From an uncultured Oscillospiraceae bacterium (GTDB lineage: Bacteria; Bacillota; Clostridia; Oscillospirales; Ruminococcaceae): a DNA stretch of 20,786 bases. Position numbers and translations under genes: made by a program. Every line of letters starts with the position of its first letter. Position 1 is the first letter of the stretch. The stretch is taken from assembly GCA_900547385.1 (NCBI GenBank), contig URGQ01000025.1, forward strand, positions 1 to 20,786. The letters run 5' to 3'. Shown piece after piece: positions 14,272-20,540 of this stretch. The notes beneath the pieces were generated by a model. That model did no database searches. It saw only the letters and a list, made by a program, of their open reading frames with translations, and had not been told where the DNA came from.

Positions 14272-14541
14272 TTAAGATTTCTTGGCGCCGGCGTGGCCGC
14301 GGAAGGTACGGGTGGGGGCAAATTCGCCCAACTTGTGGCCAACCATATCCTCGGTGACATATACCGGTACATGCTTGCGTCCGTCATGCACAGCAAAGGT
14401 GTGACCGACGAAGTCAGGGAATATTGTGGAGGCACGGCTCCAGGTCTTGAGGACGCGCTTTTCGCCCGCCTCGTTCATGGCTTGTACTCTTGCCAGCAGC
14501 TTAGGCTGCACAAAAGGTCCTTTTTTGATACTTCTGCTCAT
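14272..14541 (-). CDS. rpsS: 30S ribosomal protein S19
   Basis: An 89-residue uS19, which pairs with S13 in the 30S head. It starts MSRSIKKGPFVQPKLLARVQ and carries the signature HVPVYVTEDMVGHKLGEFAP (57-76), then TRTFRGHAGAKKS. Size and motifs are standard. It lies between rplB (26 nt) and rplV (26 nt). Nothing unusual was seen. Confidence 0.97.
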   Translation of the reverse strand: MSRSIKKGPFVQPKLLARVQAMNEAGEKRVLKTWSRASTIFPDFVGHTFAVHDGRKHVPVYVTEDMVGHKLGEFAPTRTFRGHAGAKKS

Positions 14542-14567
14542 AGTTCAATATCCTCCTTTCCTCGCGG

Positions 14568-15401
14568 TTATTTCGCGTTGCGGCGCTTGACGATGAACTT
14601 GTCAGAGGCCTTGTGCTTGTCGCGGGTCTTGTAACCCAGCGCGGGCTTGCCCCAGGGGGTCACAGGGCCGGGACGGCCGATGGGCGCGCGGCCCTCACCA
14701 CCACCGTGGGGATGGTCGCAGGGGTTCATTACGGAACCGCGTACGGTGGGACGGATACCCATATGACGGGTGCGGCCGGCCTTACCGATGTTCACATTCT
14801 CGTGGTCGATGTTGCCTACCTGGCCAATGGTAGCCATGCAGTTCAGCTGCACATTGCGCAGCTCGCCGCTGGGCAGACGGATCATGCCGTACTTGCCTTC
14901 CTTGGCCATCAGCTGGGCCATGTTGCCAGCGGCGCGGGCCAGCTGGGCGCCCTTACCGGGGTACAGCTCCACATTGTGGATGACGGTACCTACGGGGATG
15001 TTCGCCAGGGGCAGCGCGTTGCCGGGCTTGATATCGGCAGCGGGGCCGGAAACAACGGTATCGCCAACCTTCAGGCCAACAGGGGCTAGGATGTAGCGCT
15101 TCTCGCCGTCCTCATACTGCACCAGTGCGATATGAGCGGAACGGTTGGGATCGTACTCCAGCGTCAGCACGGTAGCGGGCATATCCAGCTTCTCGCGCTT
15201 GAAGTCGATCACACGGTATTTGCGACGGTTGCCGCCGCCCTGGTGACGCACGGTGATGCGGCCGGTATTGTTGCGGCCGGAATGCTTCTTCACCGGTTCC
15301 AGCAGGGATTTCTCGGGGGCTACCTTGGAAAGCCCGGAATAGTCGGTCACGGTCATGCCGCGGCGACCGGGAGTCGTGGGCTTATAGCGTTTAATAGCCA
15401 T
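14568..15401 (-). CDS. rplB: 50S ribosomal protein L2
   Basis: A 277-residue uL2, required for subunit association and peptidyl transferase activity. The OB-like and SH3-like domains are followed by the signature PCDHPHGGGEGRAPIGRPGP (227-246), which includes the histidine-rich loop near the catalytic centre. The N-terminus MAIKRYKPTTPGRRGMTVTD is typical. A 101-nt spacer with two hairpins separates it from rplW, and AGGAGAGG precedes the ATG at 15401. Confidence 0.98.
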   Translation of the reverse strand: MAIKRYKPTTPGRRGMTVTDYSGLSKVAPEKSLLEPVKKHSGRNNTGRITVRHQGGGNRRKYRVIDFKREKLDMPATVLTLEYDPNRSAHIALVQYEDGEKRYILAPVGLKVGDTVVSGPAADIKPGNALPLANIPVGTVIHNVELYPGKGAQLARAAGNMAQLMAKEGKYGMIRLPSGELRNVQLNCMATIGQVGNIDHENVNIGKAGRTRHMGIRPTVRGSVMNPCDHPHGGGEGRAPIGRPGPVTPWGKPALGYKTRDKHKASDKFIVKRRNAK

Positions 15402-15430
15402 TTTAATTCCTCTCCTTTGTAGATTTTAGC

Positions 15431-15489
15431 GGAGCCGGAGCAGGCTCCATACAATAAGATGTTCTTACGCGGCGGGGACTGAAACCCCG
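15431..15489 (-). other. Two hairpins in the rplW-rplB spacer
   Basis: GGAGCC (15431-15436) can pair with GGCTCC (15443-15448), and CGGGG (15473-15477) with CCCCG (15485-15489). Both lie in the 101-nt gap between rplW and rplB. No T run follows either on the minus strand. They may mark an RNA processing site or a regulatory target, but the stems are short and this is not certain. Confidence 0.4.
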
Positions 15490-15502
15490 GGGAGCAGCCA
15501 AA

Positions 15503-15799
15503 TTACCGCATGCTCTCAAAGAACTCGATGGTCTTGGAATCCTCGGTCAGGGTCACGATCGCCTTCTTGTAGCTGGCGGTATAGCCCTGATAGCGGCCCA
15601 TTCTCTTCAGCTTGCCGTCGCAGTTCATGGTGTTTACGGCAGCTACCTTGGTGCCGGGGAACATGGTCTCCACTGCCTTGGCGATCTCCACCTTGTTGGC
15701 GGTCTTCATCACCTTAAAGGTGTACTTCTTGTGCTGCATCGCTTCCATGGAGCTCTCGGTCACGATGGGGGCAACGATAATATCCTGGATCATTTTCAT
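15503..15799 (-). CDS. rplW: 50S ribosomal protein L23
   Basis: A 98-residue uL23, located at the exit of the polypeptide tunnel and the docking site for trigger factor and SRP. It has IIVAPIVTESSMEAMQHKKYTF split around residues 7-28, then NKVEIAKAVETMFPG and a basic GRYQGYT loop. Its ATG overlaps the rplD stop by four bases (ATGA), indicating coupled translation; an in-frame Met two codons later is an alternative start. A long spacer follows before rplB. Confidence 0.96.
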   Translation of the reverse strand: MKMIQDIIVAPIVTESSMEAMQHKKYTFKVMKTANKVEIAKAVETMFPGTKVAAVNTMNCDGKLKRMGRYQGYTASYKKAIVTLTEDSKTIEFFESMR

Positions 15800-16422
15800 T
15801 TCGCGTACACCTCCTCCAGCTTATCTACCGCAGCCACGGTCAGGATCATCTTGCGGGAGTTGAGCACATCATAGGTGTTCATCTCGCCCACAATGCTGGT
15901 CTTTACGCCGGGGATGTTATTGGCGGAACCAACCAGGGTCTTGTTCACGGTGTCGGTCACGATGAGAGCCTTGCCCTCAGCGCCCAGCGCCTTCAGCATG
16001 TTTACTACGGTCTTGGTCTTGTACTCATCTACCTTGATGGCGTCTACCAGAATCAGCTCATTCTCGGCAACCTTGGCGGAAAGAGCGCTCTTCAGGCCAA
16101 CGACCTTCATCTTGCGGTTGATGGTGTAGCGGTAGGAACGGGGCTTGGGGCCCAGCGCCACGCCGCCGTGAGTCCACTGGGGAGCACGGGTCGAACCCTG
16201 ACGGGCATGACCGGTACCCTTCTGACGCCAGGGCTTTTTGCCGCCGCCGGAAACCTCGGTGCGGGTCAGGGTGGACTGTGTGCCCTGACGCTGGTTCGCC
16301 AGATAATTCTTGACCACTTCGTGCAGGACTGCCTTGTTAGGAGTCACCGCAAAGATCGCGTCGTTCAGCTCACGCTCGCCGACGCTCTTGCCGGTCATAT
16401 CGTAAATTGTAACCTTAGCCAT
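15796..16422 (-). CDS. rplD: 50S ribosomal protein L4
   Basis: A 208-residue uL4 with a long internal loop (about 53-100, containing GGGKKPWRQKGTGHARQGST and HGGVALGPKPRSY) that reaches the nascent peptide tunnel. In E. coli L4 represses its own S10 operon; whether it does so here is unknown. It begins MAKVTIYDMTGKSVGERELN. It lies 20 nt after rplC and overlaps rplW by four bases. Length is normal. Confidence 0.97.
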   Translation of the reverse strand: MAKVTIYDMTGKSVGERELNDAIFAVTPNKAVLHEVVKNYLANQRQGTQSTLTRTEVSGGGKKPWRQKGTGHARQGSTRAPQWTHGGVALGPKPRSYRYTINRKMKVVGLKSALSAKVAENELILVDAIKVDEYKTKTVVNMLKALGAEGKALIVTDTVNKTLVGSANNIPGVKTSIVGEMNTYDVLNSRKMILTVAAVDKLEEVYAK

Positions 16423-16442
16423 TCTTCGTATCCTCCTTCCTG

Positions 16443-17075
16443 TTAAGCCTTCACGGAGTCGGTGATGGTAACAATGCCGCCCTTAGCGCCGGGGATAGCA
16501 CCCTTGATGGCGATGAGGTTGTTCTCGGCATCGATCTTCACGACAGCCAGATTCTGTACGGTCACGCGCTCAGCACCCAGGTGGCCGGGCAGCTTCTTGC
16601 CCTTCATTACACGGCTGGGGTCGGAGCAGGCGCCGTTGGAACCGGCATGACGATGAACGGGGCCGGTACCGTGGGTATCCTTCAGGGAGTGGGCATTGAA
16701 GCGCTTGATTACGCCTGCATAGCCTTTACCTTTGGAAGTACCGCAGACATCCACCGCGTCGCCCGCGGCAAAGGTATCTGCTTTGATGATGTCGCCGACA
16801 TTCAGGGCGGCGATATCGTCCAGACGGAATTCTTTCAGGGTCTTTTTCAGGGCTACATCAGCCTTGGCAAAGTGGCCCTTGATCGCTTTGGTGGCTCTCT
16901 TGTCGCTCAGTGCGCCAAAACCGATCTGCACGGCCTCATAACCGTCGTTTTCGATTGTCTTCTTCTGCACTACCACGCAGGGGCCGGCCTCTACGACCGT
17001 TACCGGTACTACATTGCCCTTTTCGTCAAAGAGCTGGGTCATACCGATCTTCTTGCCGATGATACATTTTTGCAT
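16443..17075 (-). CDS. rplC: 50S ribosomal protein L3
   Basis: A 210-residue uL3, an early 50S assembly protein whose extended loop approaches the peptidyl transferase centre. It starts MQKCIIGKKIGMTQLFDEKG and has the loop KGKGYAGVIKRFNAHSLKDT (115-134), then HRHAGSNGACSDPSRVMKGK (141-160). It follows rpsJ after a 110-nt spacer that holds hairpins, and has AGGAGGAAC upstream of the ATG at 17075. Length is normal. Confidence 0.97.
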   Translation of the reverse strand: MQKCIIGKKIGMTQLFDEKGNVVPVTVVEAGPCVVVQKKTIENDGYEAVQIGFGALSDKRATKAIKGHFAKADVALKKTLKEFRLDDIAALNVGDIIKADTFAAGDAVDVCGTSKGKGYAGVIKRFNAHSLKDTHGTGPVHRHAGSNGACSDPSRVMKGKKLPGHLGAERVTVQNLAVVKIDAENNLIAIKGAIPGAKGGIVTITDSVKA

Positions 17076-17122
17076 TTGTGTGTTCCTCCTGTTCGGTTAT
17101 TGGTCGGCCAAATTATGTTCGG

Positions 17123-17169
17123 GTCGGCCGACATGACCTTACCCGCCTTTCGGCGGCAGGTGCCGGGTA
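17123..17169 (-). other. Structured spacer between rpsJ and rplC
   Basis: On the minus strand CCGCC and GGCGG (17152-17156 and 17143-17147) form a stem closed by a GAAA tetraloop. An alternative TACCCG/CGGGTA pairing (17140-17145 with 17164-17169) competes for the same bases. A perfect 10-bp palindrome GTCGGCCGAC is at 17123-17132, and GGTCGGCC recurs at 17102-17109. The overlap of two stems hints at a switch, but function is unknown. Confidence 0.45.
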
Positions 17170-17185
17170 TCGGTCCAAGCCGTTT

Positions 17186-17497
17186 TTACAGCTTGATTTC
17201 GATCTCTACGCCGGCGGGCAGCTCCAGACCGGTCAGCGCTTCCACCGTCTTGTTGGAAGGTCTGAGGATGTCAATGAGCCGCTTGTGGGTTCTCATCTCA
17301 AACTGCTCGCGGCTGTCCTTGTACTTATGGACGGCACGCAGGATGGTCACGATCTCCTTTTCGGTGGGCAGCGGGATCGGACCGGACACGCGGGCGCCTG
17401 TGCGCTTCGCGGTCTCCACGATCTTCTCTGCTGCGGTATCCACCAGCTGGGCATCATAGCCTCTCAGTCTGATTCTGATTTTTTCCTTGACTGCCAC
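17186..17497 (-). CDS. rpsJ: 30S ribosomal protein S10 (GTG start)
   Basis: A 103-residue uS10 of the 30S head, also the transcription antitermination factor NusE that binds NusB and NusG. It begins MAVKEKIRIRLRGYDAQLVD and has GPIPLPTEKEIVTILRAVHK (39-58) and the MRTHKRLIDI segment. The start is GTG at 17497, with AGGAGG (17507-17512) nine nt upstream; an ATG between them is out of frame. A longer in-frame version from 17584 would have no ribosome site and adds unconserved residues. It is the first gene of the supercluster. Confidence 0.96.
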   Translation of the reverse strand: MAVKEKIRIRLRGYDAQLVDTAAEKIVETAKRTGARVSGPIPLPTEKEIVTILRAVHKYKDSREQFEMRTHKRLIDILRPSNKTVEALTGLELPAGVEIEIKL

Positions 17498-17821
17498 TTT
17501 GCATCGCCTCCTGTTTTTTAGTTTACTCAGGCGACGGTTTTTGCCCTGCTTTCTTTGCAAACCCTGCCGGGTGTTCCGCGGCATCGCATAAAGAAATCCG
17601 GACGCTTCCCAACCCTTTTCGCAAAAGGATTCGGAGCCATCCGGGACCTTTTAATGCACTCGCCGCAGCCATTCCCGTGGGGGTCGGCGCCGGTTGCAGT
17701 TCAAAGCCGCCCGGTTTCAAATCGGACATACTCCGCGGAAATTCCCCGTCTGAGCCGCTGTCGTCACAGCAGCTCGGCGGCCACCTCCCGCATCATCGCA
17801 TATCAAAAGCGCAGTCACGCA
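17498..17821 (-). ncRNA. Structured 5' leader of the S10 operon mRNA
   Basis: About 320 nt separate the nearer promoter from rpsJ. Three stems stand out. First, a 10-bp hairpin, GAGCTGCTGT (17766-17775) with ACAGCGGCTC (17752-17761), loop GACG; its single G-U pair is intact only in the minus-strand RNA. Second, AATCCTTTT-GCG-AAAAGGGTT (17611-17631). Third, TCGCCT (17529-17534) with AGGCGA (17504-17509), which covers part of the rpsJ Shine-Dalgarno. No stem is followed by a T run, so control, if any, is more likely translational. Leader peptides and r-protein leaders are both possible; a match to a known RNA family was not tested. Confidence 0.5.
17523..17729 (-). CDS. Possible 68-codon leader ORF upstream of rpsJ (doubtful)
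   Basis: An ATG at 17729 opens 68 codons, ending in TAA 25 nt before the rpsJ GTG. The predicted protein is rich in Ala, Gly, Pro and Lys and I recognise no family. GGAG lies only one base from the ATG and GGGGA is 13 bases away, so the ribosome site is poor. Its last sense codons (TCG CCT GAG) form one arm of the stem that covers the rpsJ Shine-Dalgarno, so translation could matter even if the product does not. It may equally be chance. Confidence 0.2.
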   Translation of the reverse strand: MSDLKPGGFELQPAPTPTGMAAASALKGPGWLRILLRKGLGSVRISLCDAAEHPAGFAKKAGQKPSPE

Positions 17822-17827
17822 AGGATT

Positions 17828-17856
17828 AGTGTACCATACATCACTCCCATTTGCAA
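17828..17856 (-). promoter_or_regulatory. Proximal S10-operon promoter (extended -10)
   Basis: The minus strand has TTGCAA (17851-17856), a 17-bp spacer, then TACACT (17828-17833), preceded by TGG to give an extended -10. The predicted start is near 17821. Upstream, four A runs (17859-17864, 17871-17874, 17881-17886, 17890-17895) are spaced about one helical turn apart and may act as an UP element or bend. Confidence 0.7.
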
Positions 17857-17965
17857 GCTTTTTTGCCCGATTTTCCGGACTTTTTTCACTTTTTTCTTGT
17901 CCCACCACATCTTGTACCGCACGCCCCACCCCAGCCACCATATAGGGGAAAGGCACGGCTATACT

Positions 17966-17995
17966 ATTATAATATAGAAGCACTTTGCCGGTCAA
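17966..17995 (-). promoter_or_regulatory. Distal S10-operon promoter
   Basis: The minus strand has TTGACC (17990-17995), an 18-bp spacer and a consensus TATAAT (17966-17971). It lies downstream of the ydbC terminator, so the ribosomal operon starts afresh here. Transcripts would carry a leader of about 460 nt, passing a G-rich stretch (minus strand of about 17917-17941). Confidence 0.7.
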
Positions 17996-18035
17996 ATTTG
18001 CAGCCGCCTTCGGCTTCGCGGAGTCACCGAAGGTG

Positions 18036-18063
18036 AAAAAATCCCCCACCTTCCGGCAGGGGA
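18036..18063 (-). terminator. Intrinsic terminator after the PC4/YdbC-like gene
   Basis: On the minus strand TCCCCTGCC (18055-18063) pairs with GGTGGGGGA (18042-18050) through nine pairs, two of them G-U, closed by a GGAA tetraloop. Six T's (18036-18041) follow directly. The G-U pairs form only in the minus-strand RNA, so the direction is clear. Confidence 0.9.
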
Positions 18064-18076
18064 ATTCCTCATTTGT

Positions 18077-18319
18077 TTACGCCTCCGGCAGCTCCTCGTT
18101 CTCAGCAAAGTCGGCAAACGCGTCGCACACCGCCTGCATCTCCTCATAGGTCAGGGTAATGCCCTTGCCCATCTTGGTGTGGTCGGGGCTCCACTCCCGC
18201 AGGTCAAATTTCGGGTCGCGGTCGTTCCAGCTGACCAGATTCAGCTCCTTACACCAGCCTTTGCTGCCCTCGGCGATTACCGCCAGATGCTGTACAATCT
18301 CATATTTCAGTTCTGCCAT
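18077..18319 (-). CDS. PC4/YdbC-like single-stranded nucleic acid-binding protein
   Basis: An 80-residue protein resembling the YdbC family, whose members adopt the fold of the eukaryotic coactivator PC4 and bind single-stranded DNA. Family-like stretches are YEIVQHLAVIAEGSKGWCKE (6-25), LNLVSWNDRDPKFDLREWSP (26-45) and DHTKMGKGITLTYEEM (46-61). The C-terminus is acidic. It follows typA by 39 nt and is ended by a strong terminator, so the two are probably cotranscribed. No experimental function is known to me for this clade; roles in transcription or repair are inferred. Family assignment is from remembered motifs. Confidence 0.75.
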   Translation of the reverse strand: MAELKYEIVQHLAVIAEGSKGWCKELNLVSWNDRDPKFDLREWSPDHTKMGKGITLTYEEMQAVCDAFADFAENEELPEA

Positions 18320-18358
18320 GGCTTTTTTCCGCCTTTCTCTTTTCCGGTTGTTTACCGG

Positions 18359-20203
18359 TTATTTTGCGGCGGCCTCTGCCGCGGCTTTCTTCTTTGCCCA
18401 CTCGCGCATGCGCAGGTTGTGGTCCAGCTGGCGCTTGCGGATCCGGATACTCTTGGGCGTGACCTCCAGCAGCTCGTCCTCCGCCAGGAATTCCAGCGCC
18501 TCCTCCAGGCTCAGGATGCGGGGCGGCACCAGCCGCAGCGCGTCATCACTGCCGGAAGCACGGGTATTGGTCAGGTGCTTGGTCTTGCATACATTTACCG
18601 AGATATCTTCGCCCTTTGGGTTCTGGCCCACCACCATGCCGGCATATACCTCGGTGCCGGGGTTGATGAACATAGTGCCGCGGTCCTGCACATTAAAGAT
18701 GCCGTAGGCCACCGCGGTGCCGGTCTCAAAGGCGATCAAACTGCCGGAATGGCGGCCGGGGATATCCCCCTTGTAGGTATCGTAGCCGTGGAACACCGAG
18801 GACATGATGCCCTCGCCCTTAGTATCGGTCAAAAACTCGCTGCGGTAGCCAAACAGCCCGCGCGCGGGGATCAGGAAGGTCAGTCGCATCCGTTCGCCCT
18901 GGGGATGCATCTCCTGCAGCTCGCCCTTGCGGGGGCCCATCTTTTCCATCACGGTGCCCACGCTGTCGGCCGGTACATCAATGGTCAGCTCCTCGATCGG
19001 CTCGCACTTTTTGCCGCCTATCTCCTGGTACAGCACCTTGGGGGCGCCCACCTGGAACTCATACCCCTCACGGCGCATCGTCTCGATGAGGATGGAAAGG
19101 TGCATCTCGCCGCGGCCCAAAACCCGGAAGCTGTCGGTGGAATCGGTATCCTTCACATGCAGCGAAACATCCTTCAGCAGCTCGCGGTACAGCCGGTCAC
19201 GGATCTGCCGGGAGGTAACAAATTTGCCCTCCTTGCCGGCAAAGGGCGAATCATTCACCGAGAAGGTCATCTCGATGGTCGGCTCGCTGATCTTGACAAA
19301 CGGAATGGGAATAATGGCCGCGGGGTCGCAGATGGTATTGCCGATGGTGATGCTCTCAATGCCGGAGAAGGCCACGATATCGCCCACCGTGGCGGAATCC
19401 ACCGGGCTCTTCTTCAGACCGTCGTACTGGTACAGCGCAGTGATCTTGCCGCTGGTCTTGAGGTCGGGGTTATGGTAGTCGCACACCGTCACCTGCATGT
19501 TCTGCCGAATGGTACCGGCGGTGATCTTGCCTACGCCGATGCGTCCCACAAAGGAGGAATAATCCACACTGGAGACCAGCATGCCCAGCGGCGCGTTCTC
19601 ATCGCCCTCGGGCGGCGCAATGTGCTCCAGGATGGTATCAAACAGCGGCTTTAGGTCGCTGCCGAACTGATGGGGACTAAAGGAGGCTGCGCCCTGCCGC
19701 GCGGAGCAGAACACCACCGGGGCATCCAGCTGCTCATCGCTGGCGCCCAGGTCCAGCATCAGCTCCAGCACCTCATCCACTACCTCGTCCAGGCGGGCAT
19801 CGGGCCGGTCCACTTTATTGATGACAATGATAACAGTCAGGTCCTGCGCCAGCGCCTTTTCCAGCACAAAGCGGGTCTGAGGCATGGGGCCCTCCGCCGC
19901 GTCCACCAGCAGCAGCACGCCGTCCACCATCTTCAGCACGCGCTCCACCTCGCCGCCAAAGTCGGCATGACCGGGGGTATCTACTATATTGATCTTGACG
20001 CCGTTATAGGTGGTGGAGGTGTTCTTTGCCAAAATGGTGATGCCGCGCTCCCGCTCCAGGTCGCCGGAATCCATCACGCGGTCCTGCACCACCTGGTTAT
20101 CGCGGAAGGTGCCGCCCTGCTTGAGCATTTCATTGACCAGCGTGGTCTTGCCGTGGTCTACATGGGCAATAATGGCTATGTTTCTTAAATCTTCTCTAAC
20201 CAA
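18359..20203 (-). CDS. typA: Translational GTPase TypA/BipA (TTG start)
   Basis: A 614-residue ribosome-associated GTPase of the EF-G/LepA superfamily, linked to 50S assembly and growth under cold or stress. G1 is AHVDHGKT (13-20), G2 includes RGITI (53-57), G3 is DTPGH (75-79), G4 is NKVD (129-132). The EF-G-like domains follow, with LGRGEMHLSILIETMRREGY and the BipA-specific GLFGYRSEFLTDTKGEGI near the C-terminal part. Length is normal. The start is TTG at 20203: AAAGGA (20213-20218) lies 9 nt upstream and the next Met is beyond the P-loop. It has its own promoter at 20269-20297 and is followed by the PC4-like gene. Confidence 0.97.
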   Translation of the reverse strand: MVREDLRNIAIIAHVDHGKTTLVNEMLKQGGTFRDNQVVQDRVMDSGDLERERGITILAKNTSTTYNGVKINIVDTPGHADFGGEVERVLKMVDGVLLLVDAAEGPMPQTRFVLEKALAQDLTVIIVINKVDRPDARLDEVVDEVLELMLDLGASDEQLDAPVVFCSARQGAASFSPHQFGSDLKPLFDTILEHIAPPEGDENAPLGMLVSSVDYSSFVGRIGVGKITAGTIRQNMQVTVCDYHNPDLKTSGKITALYQYDGLKKSPVDSATVGDIVAFSGIESITIGNTICDPAAIIPIPFVKISEPTIEMTFSVNDSPFAGKEGKFVTSRQIRDRLYRELLKDVSLHVKDTDSTDSFRVLGRGEMHLSILIETMRREGYEFQVGAPKVLYQEIGGKKCEPIEELTIDVPADSVGTVMEKMGPRKGELQEMHPQGERMRLTFLIPARGLFGYRSEFLTDTKGEGIMSSVFHGYDTYKGDIPGRHSGSLIAFETGTAVAYGIFNVQDRGTMFINPGTEVYAGMVVGQNPKGEDISVNVCKTKHLTNTRASGSDDALRLVPPRILSLEEALEFLAEDELLEVTPKSIRIRKRQLDHNLRMREWAKKKAAAEAAAK

Positions 20204-20268
20204 GGTTGGTCGTCCTTTCTGTGCGGGCAGCAGCTCAGGCCGCCCCTACCATTAAATTTAACCGTAAT

Positions 20269-20297
20269 ATTATACACCGGCATTTCGCATTGTGCAA
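20269..20297 (-). promoter_or_regulatory. Promoter of typA
   Basis: The minus strand has TTGCAC (20292-20297), a 17-bp spacer and a consensus TATAAT (20269-20274). The predicted start near 20262 gives a leader of about 60 nt. No clear regulatory structure is seen in that short leader. Confidence 0.75.
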
Positions 20298-20332
20298 GCC
20301 CCATAAATAGCAGATTTGATGGGTTCATCCCG

Positions 20333-20407
20333 CCTTCGGCATCGCACCACCCTAAAGCCTCCCTTGTGTAAAAGGAGGTGGCACGGCGCAGCCGTGACGG
20401 AGGGATT
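20333..20407. repeat. Palindromic interspersed repeat, copy A
   Basis: This 75-bp unit begins CCTTCGGCATCGCACCA and can fold into an outer stem (CCCT 20350-20353 with AGGG 20401-20404) enclosing two hairpins. Hairpin 1 is CCTCC/GGAGG (20358-20362, 20374-20378) with loop GTGTA. Hairpin 2 is CACGGC/GCCGTG (20382-20387, 20391-20396). It aligns with copy B 97 bp downstream. It lies upstream of the typA promoter and encodes nothing evident. Confidence 0.85.
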
Positions 20408-20429
20408 ATCAGTATAAAGTTTCGCCTCA

Positions 20430-20503
20430 CCTTCGGCGTCGCACCAACCCAAAGCCTCCCCTGTGTAAGGGGAGGTGTCAGCCGACTGGCTGACGGAGGG
20501 GTT
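20430..20503. repeat. Palindromic interspersed repeat, copy B
   Basis: This copy starts CCTTCGGCGTCGCACCA and folds like copy A: outer AACCC/GGGTT (20446-20450, 20499-20503), hairpin 1 of 8 bp (20455-20462, 20468-20475) with loop GTGTA, and hairpin 2, GTCAGCC/GGCTGAC (20477-20483, 20488-20494). Hairpin 2 differs from copy A in sequence but keeps pairing. Similar elements are, to my recollection, scattered in gut Oscillospirales genomes. Confidence 0.85.
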
Positions 20504-20540
20504 GCTGGCACAAACTATGGCAATAGTTTCATCTCGCCTG

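Noticed and set aside
17555..17977. Plus-strand open frame of 140 codons in the rpsJ leader region
   Set aside because: It overlaps both S10 promoters and the leader hairpins, lacks a ribosome site and has no recognisable domains.
17717..18049. Minus-strand open frame of 110 codons upstream of rpsJ
   Set aside because: It starts inside the ydbC terminator region, before the distal promoter, and shows no coding character.
18179..19654. Plus-strand open frame of 491 codons antisense to typA
   Set aside because: The typA GTPase motifs on the minus strand are complete, and the antisense product shows no family resemblance.
20333..20503. CRISPR-like repeat pair
   Set aside because: Only two copies, each internally palindromic with divergent arms and a short non-spacer gap; they fit an interspersed palindromic repeat better and no cas gene is present.
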